A stretch of DNA of 64,000 nucleotides, taken from Aeromicrobium tamlense (lineage in GTDB: Bacteria; Actinomycetota; Actinomycetes; Propionibacteriales; Nocardioidaceae). This document shows, in pieces, positions 1 to 7,651 of this stretch. Position 1 is the stretch's first letter, and every line of letters begins with the position of its first letter. The translations under genes and the position numbers were made by a program. Where the stretch lies: positions 1,364,001-1,428,000 of the forward strand of contig NZ_JACBZN010000001.1 of NCBI RefSeq assembly GCF_013408555.1, read 5' to 3'. A model generated the notes under the pieces. The model searched no databases. It saw nothing but the letters and a program-made list of their open reading frames with translations, and was not told where the DNA came from.

Positions 1-622
1 CGACCTCGCGGTCGCTGACGGCTGTGAAGTCGCGGTACCAGTGCCCGACCGCGGCGAAGTGGAGCGGCATGTGGAGCACGACCACCTCGTCGGCCTCGAT
101 CAGGACGTCAGCGACCCCCGTCGGCGCCACGGGCGACGCGACGACCACGCGGATCGCGCCCCGCACCCGCGCCGCCCGGCACGCGACCCGCACCGTCGCT
201 CCCGTGGCGATCCCGTCGTCCACGAGCAGGGCGGTACGCCCGGTGAGGTCCAGCGGTTCCCGGGCGGAACGGAGGCGCCGGACACGCTCGTCCAGCGCCT
301 CTCGCTCCCGCCGCTCCACCTCGCGCACCTGCTGCTCGGTCGTGCCCTCGAAGGCGACCAGCGCCTCGTCCAGCACTTCGCTCCCGCCCTCGCCGATCGC
401 GCCCATGGCCAGCTCGGCATGGAACGGGAAGCCGAGCTTGCGCACCACGACCACGTCGAGCGGCGCGTCCAGCGCGCGGGCGACCTCGAACGCGACCGGC
501 ACACCGCCGCGCGGCAGTCCGAGCACGACGAGCTCCGGTCCCCGCAGGTGCCGCACCAGCGGGACCAGTCGACGTCCGGCGTCGGTCCGGTCGGCGAACC
601 GCGGGGAGGCGCGCGACCACAT
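1..622 (-). CDS. Predicted phosphoribosyltransferase (3' end outside window)
   Basis: The reading frame opens at ATG 622 (M-W-S-R-A-S) and leaves the left edge after 207 codons without a stop, so the C-terminus is missing. It has the type I phosphoribosyltransferase pattern: LPRGGVP near residues 36-42, VVVRKLG near 58-64, and the PRPP-binding loop ALLVDDGIATGAT at about 131-143. Proteins of this kind are often annotated simply as predicted phosphoribosyltransferase, and the acceptor substrate is unknown. It starts 8 nt after the stop of the SGNH hydrolase gene on the same strand, so the two are probably co-transcribed. The family call is firm; the substrate is not. Confidence 0.82.
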   Translation of the reverse strand, partial: MWSRASPRFADRTDAGRRLVPLVRHLRGPELVVLGLPRGGVPVAFEVARALDAPLDVVVVRKLGFPFHAELAMGAIGEGGSEVLDEALVAFEGTTEQQVREVERREREALDERVRRLRSAREPLDLTGRTALLVDDGIATGATVRVACRAARVRGAIRVVVASPVAPTGVADVLIEADEVVVLHMPLHFAAVGHWYRDFTAVSDREV

Positions 623-630
623 GCCCGTCC

Positions 631-2229
631 TCAGAGCGGCGAGTGGACGAACGGCAGGAACCTCGACACCCAGTCGATCCGGTCGTCCAGCCAGCCGAGC
701 AGTCCGAGTGAGCTGGTGATGGACACCGGCGGGTCCGAGACGAGGGTGTCCGCGCGCAGCAGCCGCTCGAAGTCCAGCTCCACCGGGTCGGCACGCGGGT
801 GGCCCTGCCGGTCGAAGAAGGCGACGCCCGCCGAGCCGAGCACCGAGACGACCTCCTGCGCGAGGATGCCGTAGCCGATCGTCGTCGGGTGGACGCCGTC
901 GAGGGAGAACAGACCACCCTCGGTGCGTCCGTCGGGGCCCGAGCGGAAGAACCGAGTGGTCGGCACCGGGTCCAGCCCCCTCAGCGCCGGCGGGAGCTCG
1001 TACGGCTCCCACCACGCCGGACGGGCCCACGGGCTGGCGACGTAGCGGCGGGTCGCGAGCCGGTCGAGCAGGCCGCCCATGTCGAACAGGTGCCAGTCGA
1101 GGCCGGACTCCCTGGCGGCCCGGACCGACGCGATGATCGTCTCGTTGTAGGCGTCGATCGCCGAGTCGATCGCGCGGACCTCGTCCTCGACGAGGTGCGG
1201 GTCGTGCCGCGGGTCGAAGTCCTCGTCGGTCACCCACGGCCGTGTGTAGAACGGGAAGTACCGCGAGTCGGGGCGCACCTTCTGGTGAGTGCCGCGGGCG
1301 ATCGGCGCGATCGTGACCGACGGGACCGTCGCCACCACGACGTGCTGGGCGGGGATCCTGCGCAGCCGCGCGACGAGGTCGGCCCAGTCGGCCTCGAACG
1401 CGCTCGGTCGCCAGATCGTGCAGCCCGCCCGGGCGTCGCGTCGCTGAGCGAGCGTCAGCTCGGCGTAGCCCTCGGGCGTCCACACGGTCTCGAGCGAGAC
1501 GATGGAGCCCAGCGCGTTGTTGGACCCCAGGACGACCACGAGCGTCTCGATCCCCTCGTCCACCGCGAGGTCCTCGATCGCGTCGAGGACGGTGCGCCGC
1601 GGGTCGTCGCCGGCGGCGCGGCGCAGGACGGGCCACGCCGCTCGCGCGTGGTGGTGCTCGACCAGCTGGCCGAGGAAGTCGTCCGTCGTCGGCGCCGCGA
1701 GCGTCCGCTCGATGCGGGCCTCGGTCGTCACCAAGGGGTCCAGGACGTCCCAGCCGTAGACGGCCATGTTGTGGAACGGGGCGCCCCGGCCGGGCGGACG
1801 GGAGCCGGTCCCGCGCTCCCAGAAGTCCTCGATGCTGTCCATGTGGTCGCGCAGCCACGGCGCCGCTCGGAGGCTCTCGAGCAGGTCCAGGCGGCTGCCG
1901 AACCGGCGGTCGAACTCCCGCGCCAGCCGTTCGAGGTCGACCGGGAGGCCACCGGGCCCGGTGGGCCACTCATAGGTCGGGTACGTGAACTCCTGCGCCG
2001 ACAGACCGAGCTCGTAGGCCACCATGGCGGGCCACGACAGGTCGGTCCGGTGGATCGCACCGTTCATGAACCCGTGCGTGAGCGAGTCGCCCACCGTGAC
2101 CAGGCGGTGGCGCGCCTGCCGCGCCGGAGCGGCGGCCGTGACCGAGACACCGAGCGTCGTGTCGGTCTCGGGACGTCGCGGCTCACAGCGGATCTCCACC
2201 TCACGCGGAGTCGCCTGCCGAGCCCGCAT
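631..2229 (-). CDS. SGNH/GDSL-type hydrolase family protein
   Basis: This 532-residue protein has the SGNH esterase/lipase signature. Block I is LVTVGDSLTHG near residues 43-53 with the candidate nucleophile Ser49. A later block VVVLGSNNALGS resembles the Gly/Asn oxyanion-hole blocks, and SLDGVHPTTIGY near the C-terminus supplies the Asp/His pair. It is much longer than a minimal SGNH domain (about 200 residues), with large insertions between blocks. I see no signal peptide, so it appears cytoplasmic. An in-frame start at 2349 would overlap the upstream hypothetical gene by almost 100 nt. ATG 2229 lies 23 nt after that gene's stop with GAGGGTGAGG upstream and is preferred. The substrate is unknown. 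Confidence 0.75.
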   Translation of the reverse strand: MRARQATPREVEIRCEPRRPETDTTLGVSVTAAAPARQARHRLVTVGDSLTHGFMNGAIHRTDLSWPAMVAYELGLSAQEFTYPTYEWPTGPGGLPVDLERLAREFDRRFGSRLDLLESLRAAPWLRDHMDSIEDFWERGTGSRPPGRGAPFHNMAVYGWDVLDPLVTTEARIERTLAAPTTDDFLGQLVEHHHARAAWPVLRRAAGDDPRRTVLDAIEDLAVDEGIETLVVVLGSNNALGSIVSLETVWTPEGYAELTLAQRRDARAGCTIWRPSAFEADWADLVARLRRIPAQHVVVATVPSVTIAPIARGTHQKVRPDSRYFPFYTRPWVTDEDFDPRHDPHLVEDEVRAIDSAIDAYNETIIASVRAARESGLDWHLFDMGGLLDRLATRRYVASPWARPAWWEPYELPPALRGLDPVPTTRFFRSGPDGRTEGGLFSLDGVHPTTIGYGILAQEVVSVLGSAGVAFFDRQGHPRADPVELDFERLLRADTLVSDPPVSITSSLGLLGWLDDRIDWVSRFLPFVHSPL

Positions 2230-2252
2230 CGTCCTCACCCTCTCGACGAGAG

Positions 2253-2615
2253 TCAGCCTCGTCGGACGTGGAACCGCAGCGCTTCCTCCACGACGTCGAA
2301 CGCATCGGCTGTCGTGATGTGGCGGCTCTCGGGCGTGTAGCCCGCGCACAGCACGCCTCGTCGCACGGCCCGCCTGGCGGACTCGAGAGAGGTGTCGCTG
2401 CGGCCAGCCACGATCTCGGCCAGCTCGTCGACGTCCACCAGGTCAAGGGTGGGAAGCCCGTCGTCGGGAGCGCATGCAGACATCAGGAGCGCCATCTCGT
2501 CGGCGCCGCGGGGCTCCCGCGCGGGCTTGGCAGGAGGGCGCGCGGGCACCCATGTCCTCGCCACCGCCTCACCTGCGGCGCGGCTCCAGTACCTCATCCG
2601 GTTCGGCAAATGCAT
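2253..2615 (-). CDS. Hypothetical protein
   Basis: A 120-residue protein I do not recognise. It starts M-H-L-P-N-R at ATG 2615, preceded by a strong GGAGGGGG ribosome-binding site 7-8 nt upstream; a GTG at 2648 in the same frame has none. The N-terminus is basic, followed by a Pro/Arg-rich stretch and an acidic helical C-terminal half (LDLVDVDELAEIVAG, then DAFDVVEEAL). It has no membrane segments or Cys motifs. A TAGGCT hexamer at 2667-2672 (minus strand) is a plausible -10. It is followed 23 nt later by the SGNH hydrolase gene, so the two may share a transcript. Confidence 0.6.
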   Translation of the reverse strand: MHLPNRMRYWSRAAGEAVARTWVPARPPAKPAREPRGADEMALLMSACAPDDGLPTLDLVDVDELAEIVAGRSDTSLESARRAVRRGVLCAGYTPESRHITTADAFDVVEEALRFHVRRG

Positions 2616-2666
2616 GGTCACGACCCCCTCCGCACCGCTGTCGCCCACTGCGGTGCCGATGAACCC

Positions 2667-2672
2667 AGCCTA
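2667..2672 (-). promoter_or_regulatory. Candidate -10 element for the hypothetical gene
   Basis: On the minus strand this reads TAGGCT, the same hexamer that precedes smc and der in this window. It would start transcription about 45 nt before ATG 2615, giving a leader that carries the GGAGGGGG ribosome-binding site. No convincing -35 is visible. Confidence 0.4.
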
Positions 2673-2748
2673 GAGAGTTCCTGCCGTCCCACAACTGGGG
2701 CGCCGATCCATCGTCGTGCGGATCGGGCGAGCCTCCTCAGACATGACG

Positions 2749-2772
2749 AAAGCCCCGGTCTCCCGGGGCTTT
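2749..2772 (-). terminator. Terminator hairpin after tRNA-Pro
   Basis: A perfect 10-bp stem (AAAGCCCCGG / CCGGGGCTTT) with a 4-nt TCTC loop, 7 nt past the mature 3' end of the minus-strand tRNA. The distal arm ends in TTT but no longer U-tract follows, as is common in high-GC actinobacteria. Confidence 0.75.
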
Positions 2773-2778
2773 CCGTTG

Positions 2779-2852
2779 TCGGGCTGACAGGATTTGAACC
2801 TGCGACCCCCTGACCCCCAGTCAGGTGCGCTACCAAGCTGCGCTACAGCCCG
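2779..2852 (-). tRNA. tRNA-Pro (anticodon GGG)
   Basis: Read on the minus strand, the acceptor arm CGGGCTG pairs with CAGCCCG and the discriminator base is A. The D-arm contains AGCGCAGCTTGGTAGCGC. The anticodon stem CCTGA/TCAGG closes the loop CTGGGGG, giving anticodon GGG. The T-arm contains GGTTCAAATCC. CCA is not encoded (the next bases are CAA). Length is 74 nt. A terminator hairpin follows directly. Confidence 0.96.
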
Positions 2853-2925
2853 TGACAACCTGCAAGAGTCTACCGTAGGTCCTCCCGAGGTCGTCAGGGG
2901 CCCAGCCGGGCACCAGAATGGGCCC

Positions 2926-3891
2926 ATGGCCGTCATCGAGAACTCCAAGGTCGCCATCGTCGGAGCCGGCAGCGTGGGCACCGCGATCGCCTACGCCTGC
3001 CTCATCCGCGGGTCCGCGCGCACCATCGCGCTGTACGACGTGAACCGGCCGAAGGTCGAGGCGGAGGTGCTCGACCTCCAGCACGGCGCCCTCTTCACGG
3101 GCAGCAGCCAGATCATCGGCGGAGCCGACCCGGAGGTGGTCGCGGGTGCGCATCTCGTCGTCATCACGGCGGGGGCGAAGCAGGATCCCGGGCAGACCCG
3201 CATCGACCTCGCCGGCACGAACGTGAGGATCCTCGAGCAGATGCTGCCGGTCCTCATGGAGCACGCTCCGAACGCGGTCTACGTGCTCGTCACGAACCCG
3301 TGCGACGTGCTGACGGTCGCCGCGCAGCAGATCACGGGCCTGCCCGAGGAGCGCGTGATGGCGTCCGGCACCGTGCTCGACACGTCGCGGCTGCGCCAGC
3401 TGCTGGCCACCCGCGCCGGCGTCGCCCCGAACAGCGTGCACGCCGACATCGTGGGCGAGCACGGGGACACCGAGTTCGCGCTGTGGTCGCAGGCGCGCAT
3501 CGGACCCGTGCCGATCCTGGACTGGGCGCCCTCCCCCACGGCCTCGGACCAGAGCCCGTTCTCGCACCGCGAGCTCGACGAGATCACCGACCGGGTCCGC
3601 AACGCGGCCTACGCCGTGATCGAGGGCAAGGGCGCCACCAACTACGCGATCGGCGTCTCGGCGACCCGGATCATCGAGGCGGTCCTGCGCGACGAGAACG
3701 CCGTGCTGCCCGTCAGCATCGTCCACCGTGGCCACCACGGCATCGACGGCGTCGCGCTCTCGCTGCCCAGCATCGTCAATGCCAAGGGCGTCTCGCGCGT
3801 GCTCGACGTGCGGATGTCCGCCCACGAGGAGCGCCAGCTCCACTCGTCCGCCGACGCACTCCGGAAGGTCCAGCAGGACCTCGGTATCTGA
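2926..3891 (+). CDS. ldh: L-lactate dehydrogenase
   Basis: A 321-residue NAD-dependent dehydrogenase converting pyruvate and NADH to lactate in the cytoplasm. The Rossmann fingerprint GAGSVG is at 13-18. The mobile specificity loop GAKQDPGQTR carries Gln86, typical of lactate rather than malate dehydrogenase. The catalytic region includes NPCDVLT at about 124-130, Asp152 in VLDTSR and catalytic His179 in VGEHGDTE. The length is normal for the family. Start ATG 2926 (M-A-V-I-E-N) fits the family N-terminus; CAGAAT sits 6 nt upstream and there is no Shine-Dalgarno, suggesting a leaderless mRNA. The gene stands alone, and the HNH gene leader begins right after its stop. Confidence 0.95.
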   Translation: MAVIENSKVAIVGAGSVGTAIAYACLIRGSARTIALYDVNRPKVEAEVLDLQHGALFTGSSQIIGGADPEVVAGAHLVVITAGAKQDPGQTRIDLAGTNVRILEQMLPVLMEHAPNAVYVLVTNPCDVLTVAAQQITGLPEERVMASGTVLDTSRLRQLLATRAGVAPNSVHADIVGEHGDTEFALWSQARIGPVPILDWAPSPTASDQSPFSHRELDEITDRVRNAAYAVIEGKGATNYAIGVSATRIIEAVLRDENAVLPVSIVHRGHHGIDGVALSLPSIVNAKGVSRVLDVRMSAHEERQLHSSADALRKVQQDLGI

Positions 3892-3939
3892 CCTCGACCC
3901 GTCGTGCAGTCGACCCGAGGCGGTGTCGGTGGGCGTCCC

Positions 3940-3951
3940 TAGGTTGGACGC
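3940..3951 (+). promoter_or_regulatory. Leaderless promoter of the HNH gene (-10 TAGGTT)
   Basis: TAGGTT at 3940-3945 is followed by 6 nt and ATG 3952, so transcription would begin at the start codon. The preceding 50 or so bases closely resemble the segment before ATG 63989 at the other end of the window, with the same hexamer and the same spacing. Confidence 0.55.
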
Positions 3952-5145
3952 ATGGACCAGGTTGAGCAGCTGCTGCTGCAGAGCGCGGCGCGAGCACAGG
4001 CACGCGCCGAGTTCGCGCTGTGGTCGCTCGTCCTCACCTCCCACGAGTCCGCGTGTGCCGAGGTCGACGCCGAGGAGGCGCCCGAGATCGGCAAGGAGCT
4101 CGGTCGTCGCGAGGTGACCTTGCACCTCGCCCAGGCGCTGCGGATGACCGAGCACCGTGTGTGGGGCCTCGTCAACGATGCGGGCACGCTACGCGACCGG
4201 GCGCCGCGCACGTGGATCGCGTTCGGCGACGGGTCGATCGACGCCACCCGCGCCGGACTGATCGCCACCACGGTCGACCAGCTTCAGACCACGGCGGCCG
4301 CCGAGGCGCTCGACGCCTCCGTCGTCGCCTACGCCACCACGCACACCACCGGCGAGCTCCGGTCCTGGCTGCGACGGATGCGCGCCCGACTCGAGCCCGA
4401 GCAGGTCAGCGCCGAGGCCCAGCGCTCGGTCGGGACCCGGCGCGTCGACATCAGCCACAACGGCGACGGCACGTCCTGGCTGAGTGCGCTCCTGCCCACC
4501 CACGTCGCGATCGCGGTCGGCCACCGGCTGCGGCGTGCGGCGAAGGCACTGCCGAAGATCGACGCCGAGACGGGCGAGATCGACCGCCGCACCCGCGACC
4601 AGCGCCAGGCCGACCTCGTGGGCCACTGGCTCACGTCCTGCACCGGCACCGAGACCGACATCCGCGCCGAGATCGCCATCAGCATCGACGCCACCGACCT
4701 CGTCGGTCTCACCGATGGTCCGGGCGTCACCCGAGACGGCGAAGCGGCGCTGCCGGCCGAGTGGGTCCGCGAGCTCGCCGCCTCCGAGACCACGCTCTTC
4801 CGCCGCCTCGTCCTCGATCCGCTCGGCCGGGTGCTCGACACCACCAGCCTCGGCTACCAACCGCCGGACTCCCTCCGGGCCGCCCTGCACTGGAGGGACG
4901 GCACCTGCCGGGTGGCCGGCTGCCGAGCACCGGTGGCCGAGACCGATCTCGACCACGAGCTGGCCTACGACCGGGGCGGCACCACCAGTGCCGCGAACCT
5001 GCGCTGCCTCTGTCGCAAGCACCACAACATGAAGTCGCACGGACGACTGCCCGAGAAGTTCATCGCACCCGCGGTCGAGCACCGCGAGCGGTGGCACCTG
5101 CCCGCGCCCGTCGTGGCGGAGCTCGACCTGTGGCCGGCGGTCTAG
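3952..5145 (+). CDS. DUF222/13E12-family HNH endonuclease-like protein
   Basis: A 397-residue protein with the two-part architecture of the actinobacterial 13E12-repeat/DUF222 family. A long, largely helical N-terminal region (about residues 1-290) is followed by a C-terminal HNH nuclease domain (about 315-365). That domain shows CRVAGC, the HNH core DLDHELAYDRGGTTSAANL, and the closing CRKHHNMKSHG. Paired Cys residues (CRVAGC, CLCRKHH) probably hold a structural zinc. Members occur in many dispersed copies in actinobacterial genomes and their role is uncertain. The stop overlaps the stop of the convergent glutaminase gene by 4 nt (CTAG). Start ATG 3952 is supported by the conserved TAGGTT leader. 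Confidence 0.88.
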   Translation: MDQVEQLLLQSAARAQARAEFALWSLVLTSHESACAEVDAEEAPEIGKELGRREVTLHLAQALRMTEHRVWGLVNDAGTLRDRAPRTWIAFGDGSIDATRAGLIATTVDQLQTTAAAEALDASVVAYATTHTTGELRSWLRRMRARLEPEQVSAEAQRSVGTRRVDISHNGDGTSWLSALLPTHVAIAVGHRLRRAAKALPKIDAETGEIDRRTRDQRQADLVGHWLTSCTGTETDIRAEIAISIDATDLVGLTDGPGVTRDGEAALPAEWVRELAASETTLFRRLVLDPLGRVLDTTSLGYQPPDSLRAALHWRDGTCRVAGCRAPVAETDLDHELAYDRGGTTSAANLRCLCRKHHNMKSHGRLPEKFIAPAVEHRERWHLPAPVVAELDLWPAV

Positions 5146-6317
5146 ATCAGGCGAGCGTCGTCGTCGAGGTCCGTCACCGTAACGCTGAGGCCGTCGAGCT
5201 CGAGCCGGCGTTTGGCCTCCAGCGCCATGCGGCGACCCACGTCGGTGACCTCGTCGACGCGGCGGATGTCGAACACGACCCGCTGCGTCTCCGGCGGGTT
5301 CTCCACCAGGTGACGGATCAGCGACTCGGCGCTCGCGAAGAGCAGGTCGCCACCCAGCACGTAGGTCGTGGAGTCGTCCTCCACCCGCACGTCGGCCAGC
5401 GCCGAGCGCGACGGACGACCGGGATTCATCAGGTGCATGCCCATGTCGTCCGACAGGCGGCGCATCATCTCCACGCCGCGGGCGCTGTTGCCGTGCGCGT
5501 CCAGGCCGGGCGAGAACACCGCGACGCCCACCTGGCCCGGCAGCACGCCGATGATCCCGCCGGAGACGCCGCTCTTCGCTGGGATGCCCACGGTGCTGAG
5601 CCAGTCGCCCGCCGCGTCGTACATCCCGCACGTGGCCATCACGCTGAGCACCTGCCGGGCGGTGGCCTCGGCCATCAGACGCTCCCCCGTCTCGGGCTGG
5701 ACGCCACCGTTCGCCAGCGTGGCGGCCATCCGCGACAGGTCGCGCACGTCCACCGCCAGCGAGCACTGACGCACGTAGCGCTCGACCGCGTCGACCGGGT
5801 CCTCGACGACGCCGTAGGCCGCCATGAGGTGCGCGAGCGCCAGGTTGCGGTGCACGGAGCCCATCTCGGACTCGTAGACGGCCTCGTCCAGCTCCAGCTC
5901 GCGGCCGGCCAGCTTCGAGGCGAACTCGGCGAAGCGCTCGAACGAGCCCACCAGCCCGGCGGTCGCGATCGCGCCGGCGTTGATCATCGCGTTGTGGGGC
6001 CGGCCGGTCTCGGAGTCCACCGATATCTCGTTGAACGCCTCACCCGAGGGCTCGACGTCGATCTTGGCGTGCACGGCGTCCCAGCCCAGGTGTTCGATCG
6101 CCACCGCGTACGCGAACGGCTTCGACATCGACTGGATCGTGAAGCGGTGCTCGGCGTCGCCCGCGCTGTGGTGCGCGTCGTCCACCGTGCTGATCGCGAT
6201 CGCCGACAGGGACGGGTCGACCTTCGCCAGCTCGGGGATGTAGTCGGCGGGCTCGCCCTCGATGCCGCCGCAGGCCTGGAGGACCTCGTCGAGGTAGTCC
6301 GGGACGGGCGAGCGCAT
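5142..6317 (-). CDS. glsA: Glutaminase with C-terminal STAS domain
   Basis: A 391-residue fusion. Residues 1 to about 300 form a serine-dependent glutaminase that hydrolyses glutamine to glutamate and ammonia. The catalytic SxxK motif is in QSMSKPFAYA, and RPHNAMINAGAI, SGGIIGVLPGQVG and FSPGLDAHGNS are family blocks. The last 85 or so residues (from about DSTTYVLGGDLLFASAESL to the end) resemble a STAS domain as found in anti-sigma antagonists. This suggests a ligand or protein switch added to the enzyme; that role is inferred. ATG 6317 shares its A with the TGA of der (TGATG), so translation is probably coupled to der. Confidence 0.92.
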   Translation of the reverse strand: MRSPVPDYLDEVLQACGGIEGEPADYIPELAKVDPSLSAIAISTVDDAHHSAGDAEHRFTIQSMSKPFAYAVAIEHLGWDAVHAKIDVEPSGEAFNEISVDSETGRPHNAMINAGAIATAGLVGSFERFAEFASKLAGRELELDEAVYESEMGSVHRNLALAHLMAAYGVVEDPVDAVERYVRQCSLAVDVRDLSRMAATLANGGVQPETGERLMAEATARQVLSVMATCGMYDAAGDWLSTVGIPAKSGVSGGIIGVLPGQVGVAVFSPGLDAHGNSARGVEMMRRLSDDMGMHLMNPGRPSRSALADVRVEDDSTTYVLGGDLLFASAESLIRHLVENPPETQRVVFDIRRVDEVTDVGRRMALEAKRRLELDGLSVTVTDLDDDARLI

Positions 6318-7639
6318 CAGCGGCGCTCGCGCTTCTTGCGCGGGCGCTGCTGCAGGTGGATCGGGCTGCCCACGAAGCCGAACTCCTCGCGCAGCCGGCG
6401 CTCGATGAAGCGCAGGTAGCCCGCCTCGAGCTTGCCCGAGGTGAACAGCACGAACGTGGGCGGAGCGGTGGACGCCTGCGTGCCGAAGAGGATCTTCGGC
6501 TGCTTGCCGCCGCGCACGGGGTGCGGGTGCTCGGCCACGAGGCGCCCGAGGAACGAGTTCAGCGCGCCGGTGGACACGCGGGTCTCCCAGCCCTCGAGCG
6601 CCGCGTCGAGCGCGCGCACGAGGCGGTCGATGTGCCAGCCGGTGCGGGCCGCGACGTTGATGCGCGGCGCCCACGGGATCTGCACGAGGTCGCGCTCGAT
6701 CTCGCGGTCGAGGTAGAAGCGGCGCTCGTCGTCGACGAGATCCCACTTGTTGAAGGCCAGCACGACGGCGCGGCCGGTCTCCTCGATCGTGTTGATGATG
6801 CGCAGGTCCTGCTCGGTGATCGACTCGCTCGCGTCGATCACCATGACCGCGACCTCGGCGCGCTCGATCGCGCTGGAGGTGCGCAGGCTGGCGTAGTACT
6901 CGTGGCCGCTGGCGGTCTTGACGCGCTTGCGGATGCCGGCGGTGTCGATGAAGGTCCACAGGCGCCCGCCCAGCTCGACGAGCTCGTCGACGGGGTCGAC
7001 CGTGGTGCCCGAGGCGTTGTCGACGACGACGCGGTCCTCGCCCACCAGCTTGTTGAGCAGACTGGACTTGCCCACGTTGGGCTTGCCGACGATCGCCACG
7101 CGACGCGGGCCGGCGGGAGCGTCGAAGTCCTCGGGCGGTGCCTCGGGCAGGGCACTCATGATGGCGTCGAGCAGGTCGCCGCTGCCGCGGCCGTGCAGGG
7201 CGGAGACGGGGTACGGCTCGCCGAGGCCGAGGTTCCACAGTGCGGCGGCCTCGAGCTCGCTCTTCTGGTCGTCCACCTTGTTCGCCGCGAGGACGACCGG
7301 CTTGCCGGCGTCGCGGAGCAGGCGCACGACGCGGTCGTCGACGTCGGTGGCGCCCACGCGGGCGTCGACGACGAACAGGATCGCGTCGGCGACGGCGATG
7401 GCGACCTCGGCCTGGGCGGCGATCCGCTCGGCCATGCCCTTGGCGTCGGGGTCCCAGCCGCCCGTGTCCACGACGGTGAACGCGCGACCGTTCCAGACCG
7501 CGTCGTAGGGGACGCGGTCGCGAGTCACGCCGGGGACGTCCTCGACGACGGCCTCGCGGCGTCCGATGATGCGGTTGACCAAAGTCGACTTGCCGACATT
7601 GGGACGGCCGATGACGGCGAGAACGGGCTGTGTGGACAC
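6317..7639 (-). CDS. der: Ribosome biogenesis GTPase Der (EngA)
   Basis: An essential tandem GTPase acting in 50S subunit maturation. The first G domain has [11 protein letters not shown] near residue 11 and DTGGW; the second has [11 protein letters not shown] near 180 and DTAGI. Each is followed by an N-K-x-D-type motif (AANKVDD, AFNKWDL). A KH-like C-terminal domain follows, ending in a basic tail rich in Arg/Lys. Two GTG codons are possible, 7645 and 7639. A TAGGCT -10 at 7646-7651 lies exactly 6 nt before GTG 7639 and abuts 7645, so a leaderless transcript would begin at 7639 (440 residues). The gene normally beside der (cmk) is absent; an ABC exporter lies upstream. Confidence 0.95.
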   Translation of the reverse strand: MSTQPVLAVIGRPNVGKSTLVNRIIGRREAVVEDVPGVTRDRVPYDAVWNGRAFTVVDTGGWDPDAKGMAERIAAQAEVAIAVADAILFVVDARVGATDVDDRVVRLLRDAGKPVVLAANKVDDQKSELEAAALWNLGLGEPYPVSALHGRGSGDLLDAIMSALPEAPPEDFDAPAGPRRVAIVGKPNVGKSSLLNKLVGEDRVVVDNASGTTVDPVDELVELGGRLWTFIDTAGIRKRVKTASGHEYYASLRTSSAIERAEVAVMVIDASESITEQDLRIINTIEETGRAVVLAFNKWDLVDDERRFYLDREIERDLVQIPWAPRINVAARTGWHIDRLVRALDAALEGWETRVSTGALNSFLGRLVAEHPHPVRGGKQPKILFGTQASTAPPTFVLFTSGKLEAGYLRFIERRLREEFGFVGSPIHLQQRPRKKRERR

Positions 7640-7651
7640 CCGCACAGCCTA
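7640..7651 (-). promoter_or_regulatory. Leaderless promoter of der (-10 TAGGCT)
   Basis: The minus strand reads TAGGCT, GTGCGG, then GTG 7639. The hexamer overlaps the stop codon of the upstream ABC transporter gene, so der probably has its own start of transcription even though it follows that gene by under 10 nt. Confidence 0.5.

Noticed and set aside
2229-2349. Longer N-terminus for the SGNH hydrolase (start at 2349).
   Set aside because: It would overlap the upstream hypothetical gene by about 100 nt. ATG 2229 has a ribosome-binding site and correct spacing.
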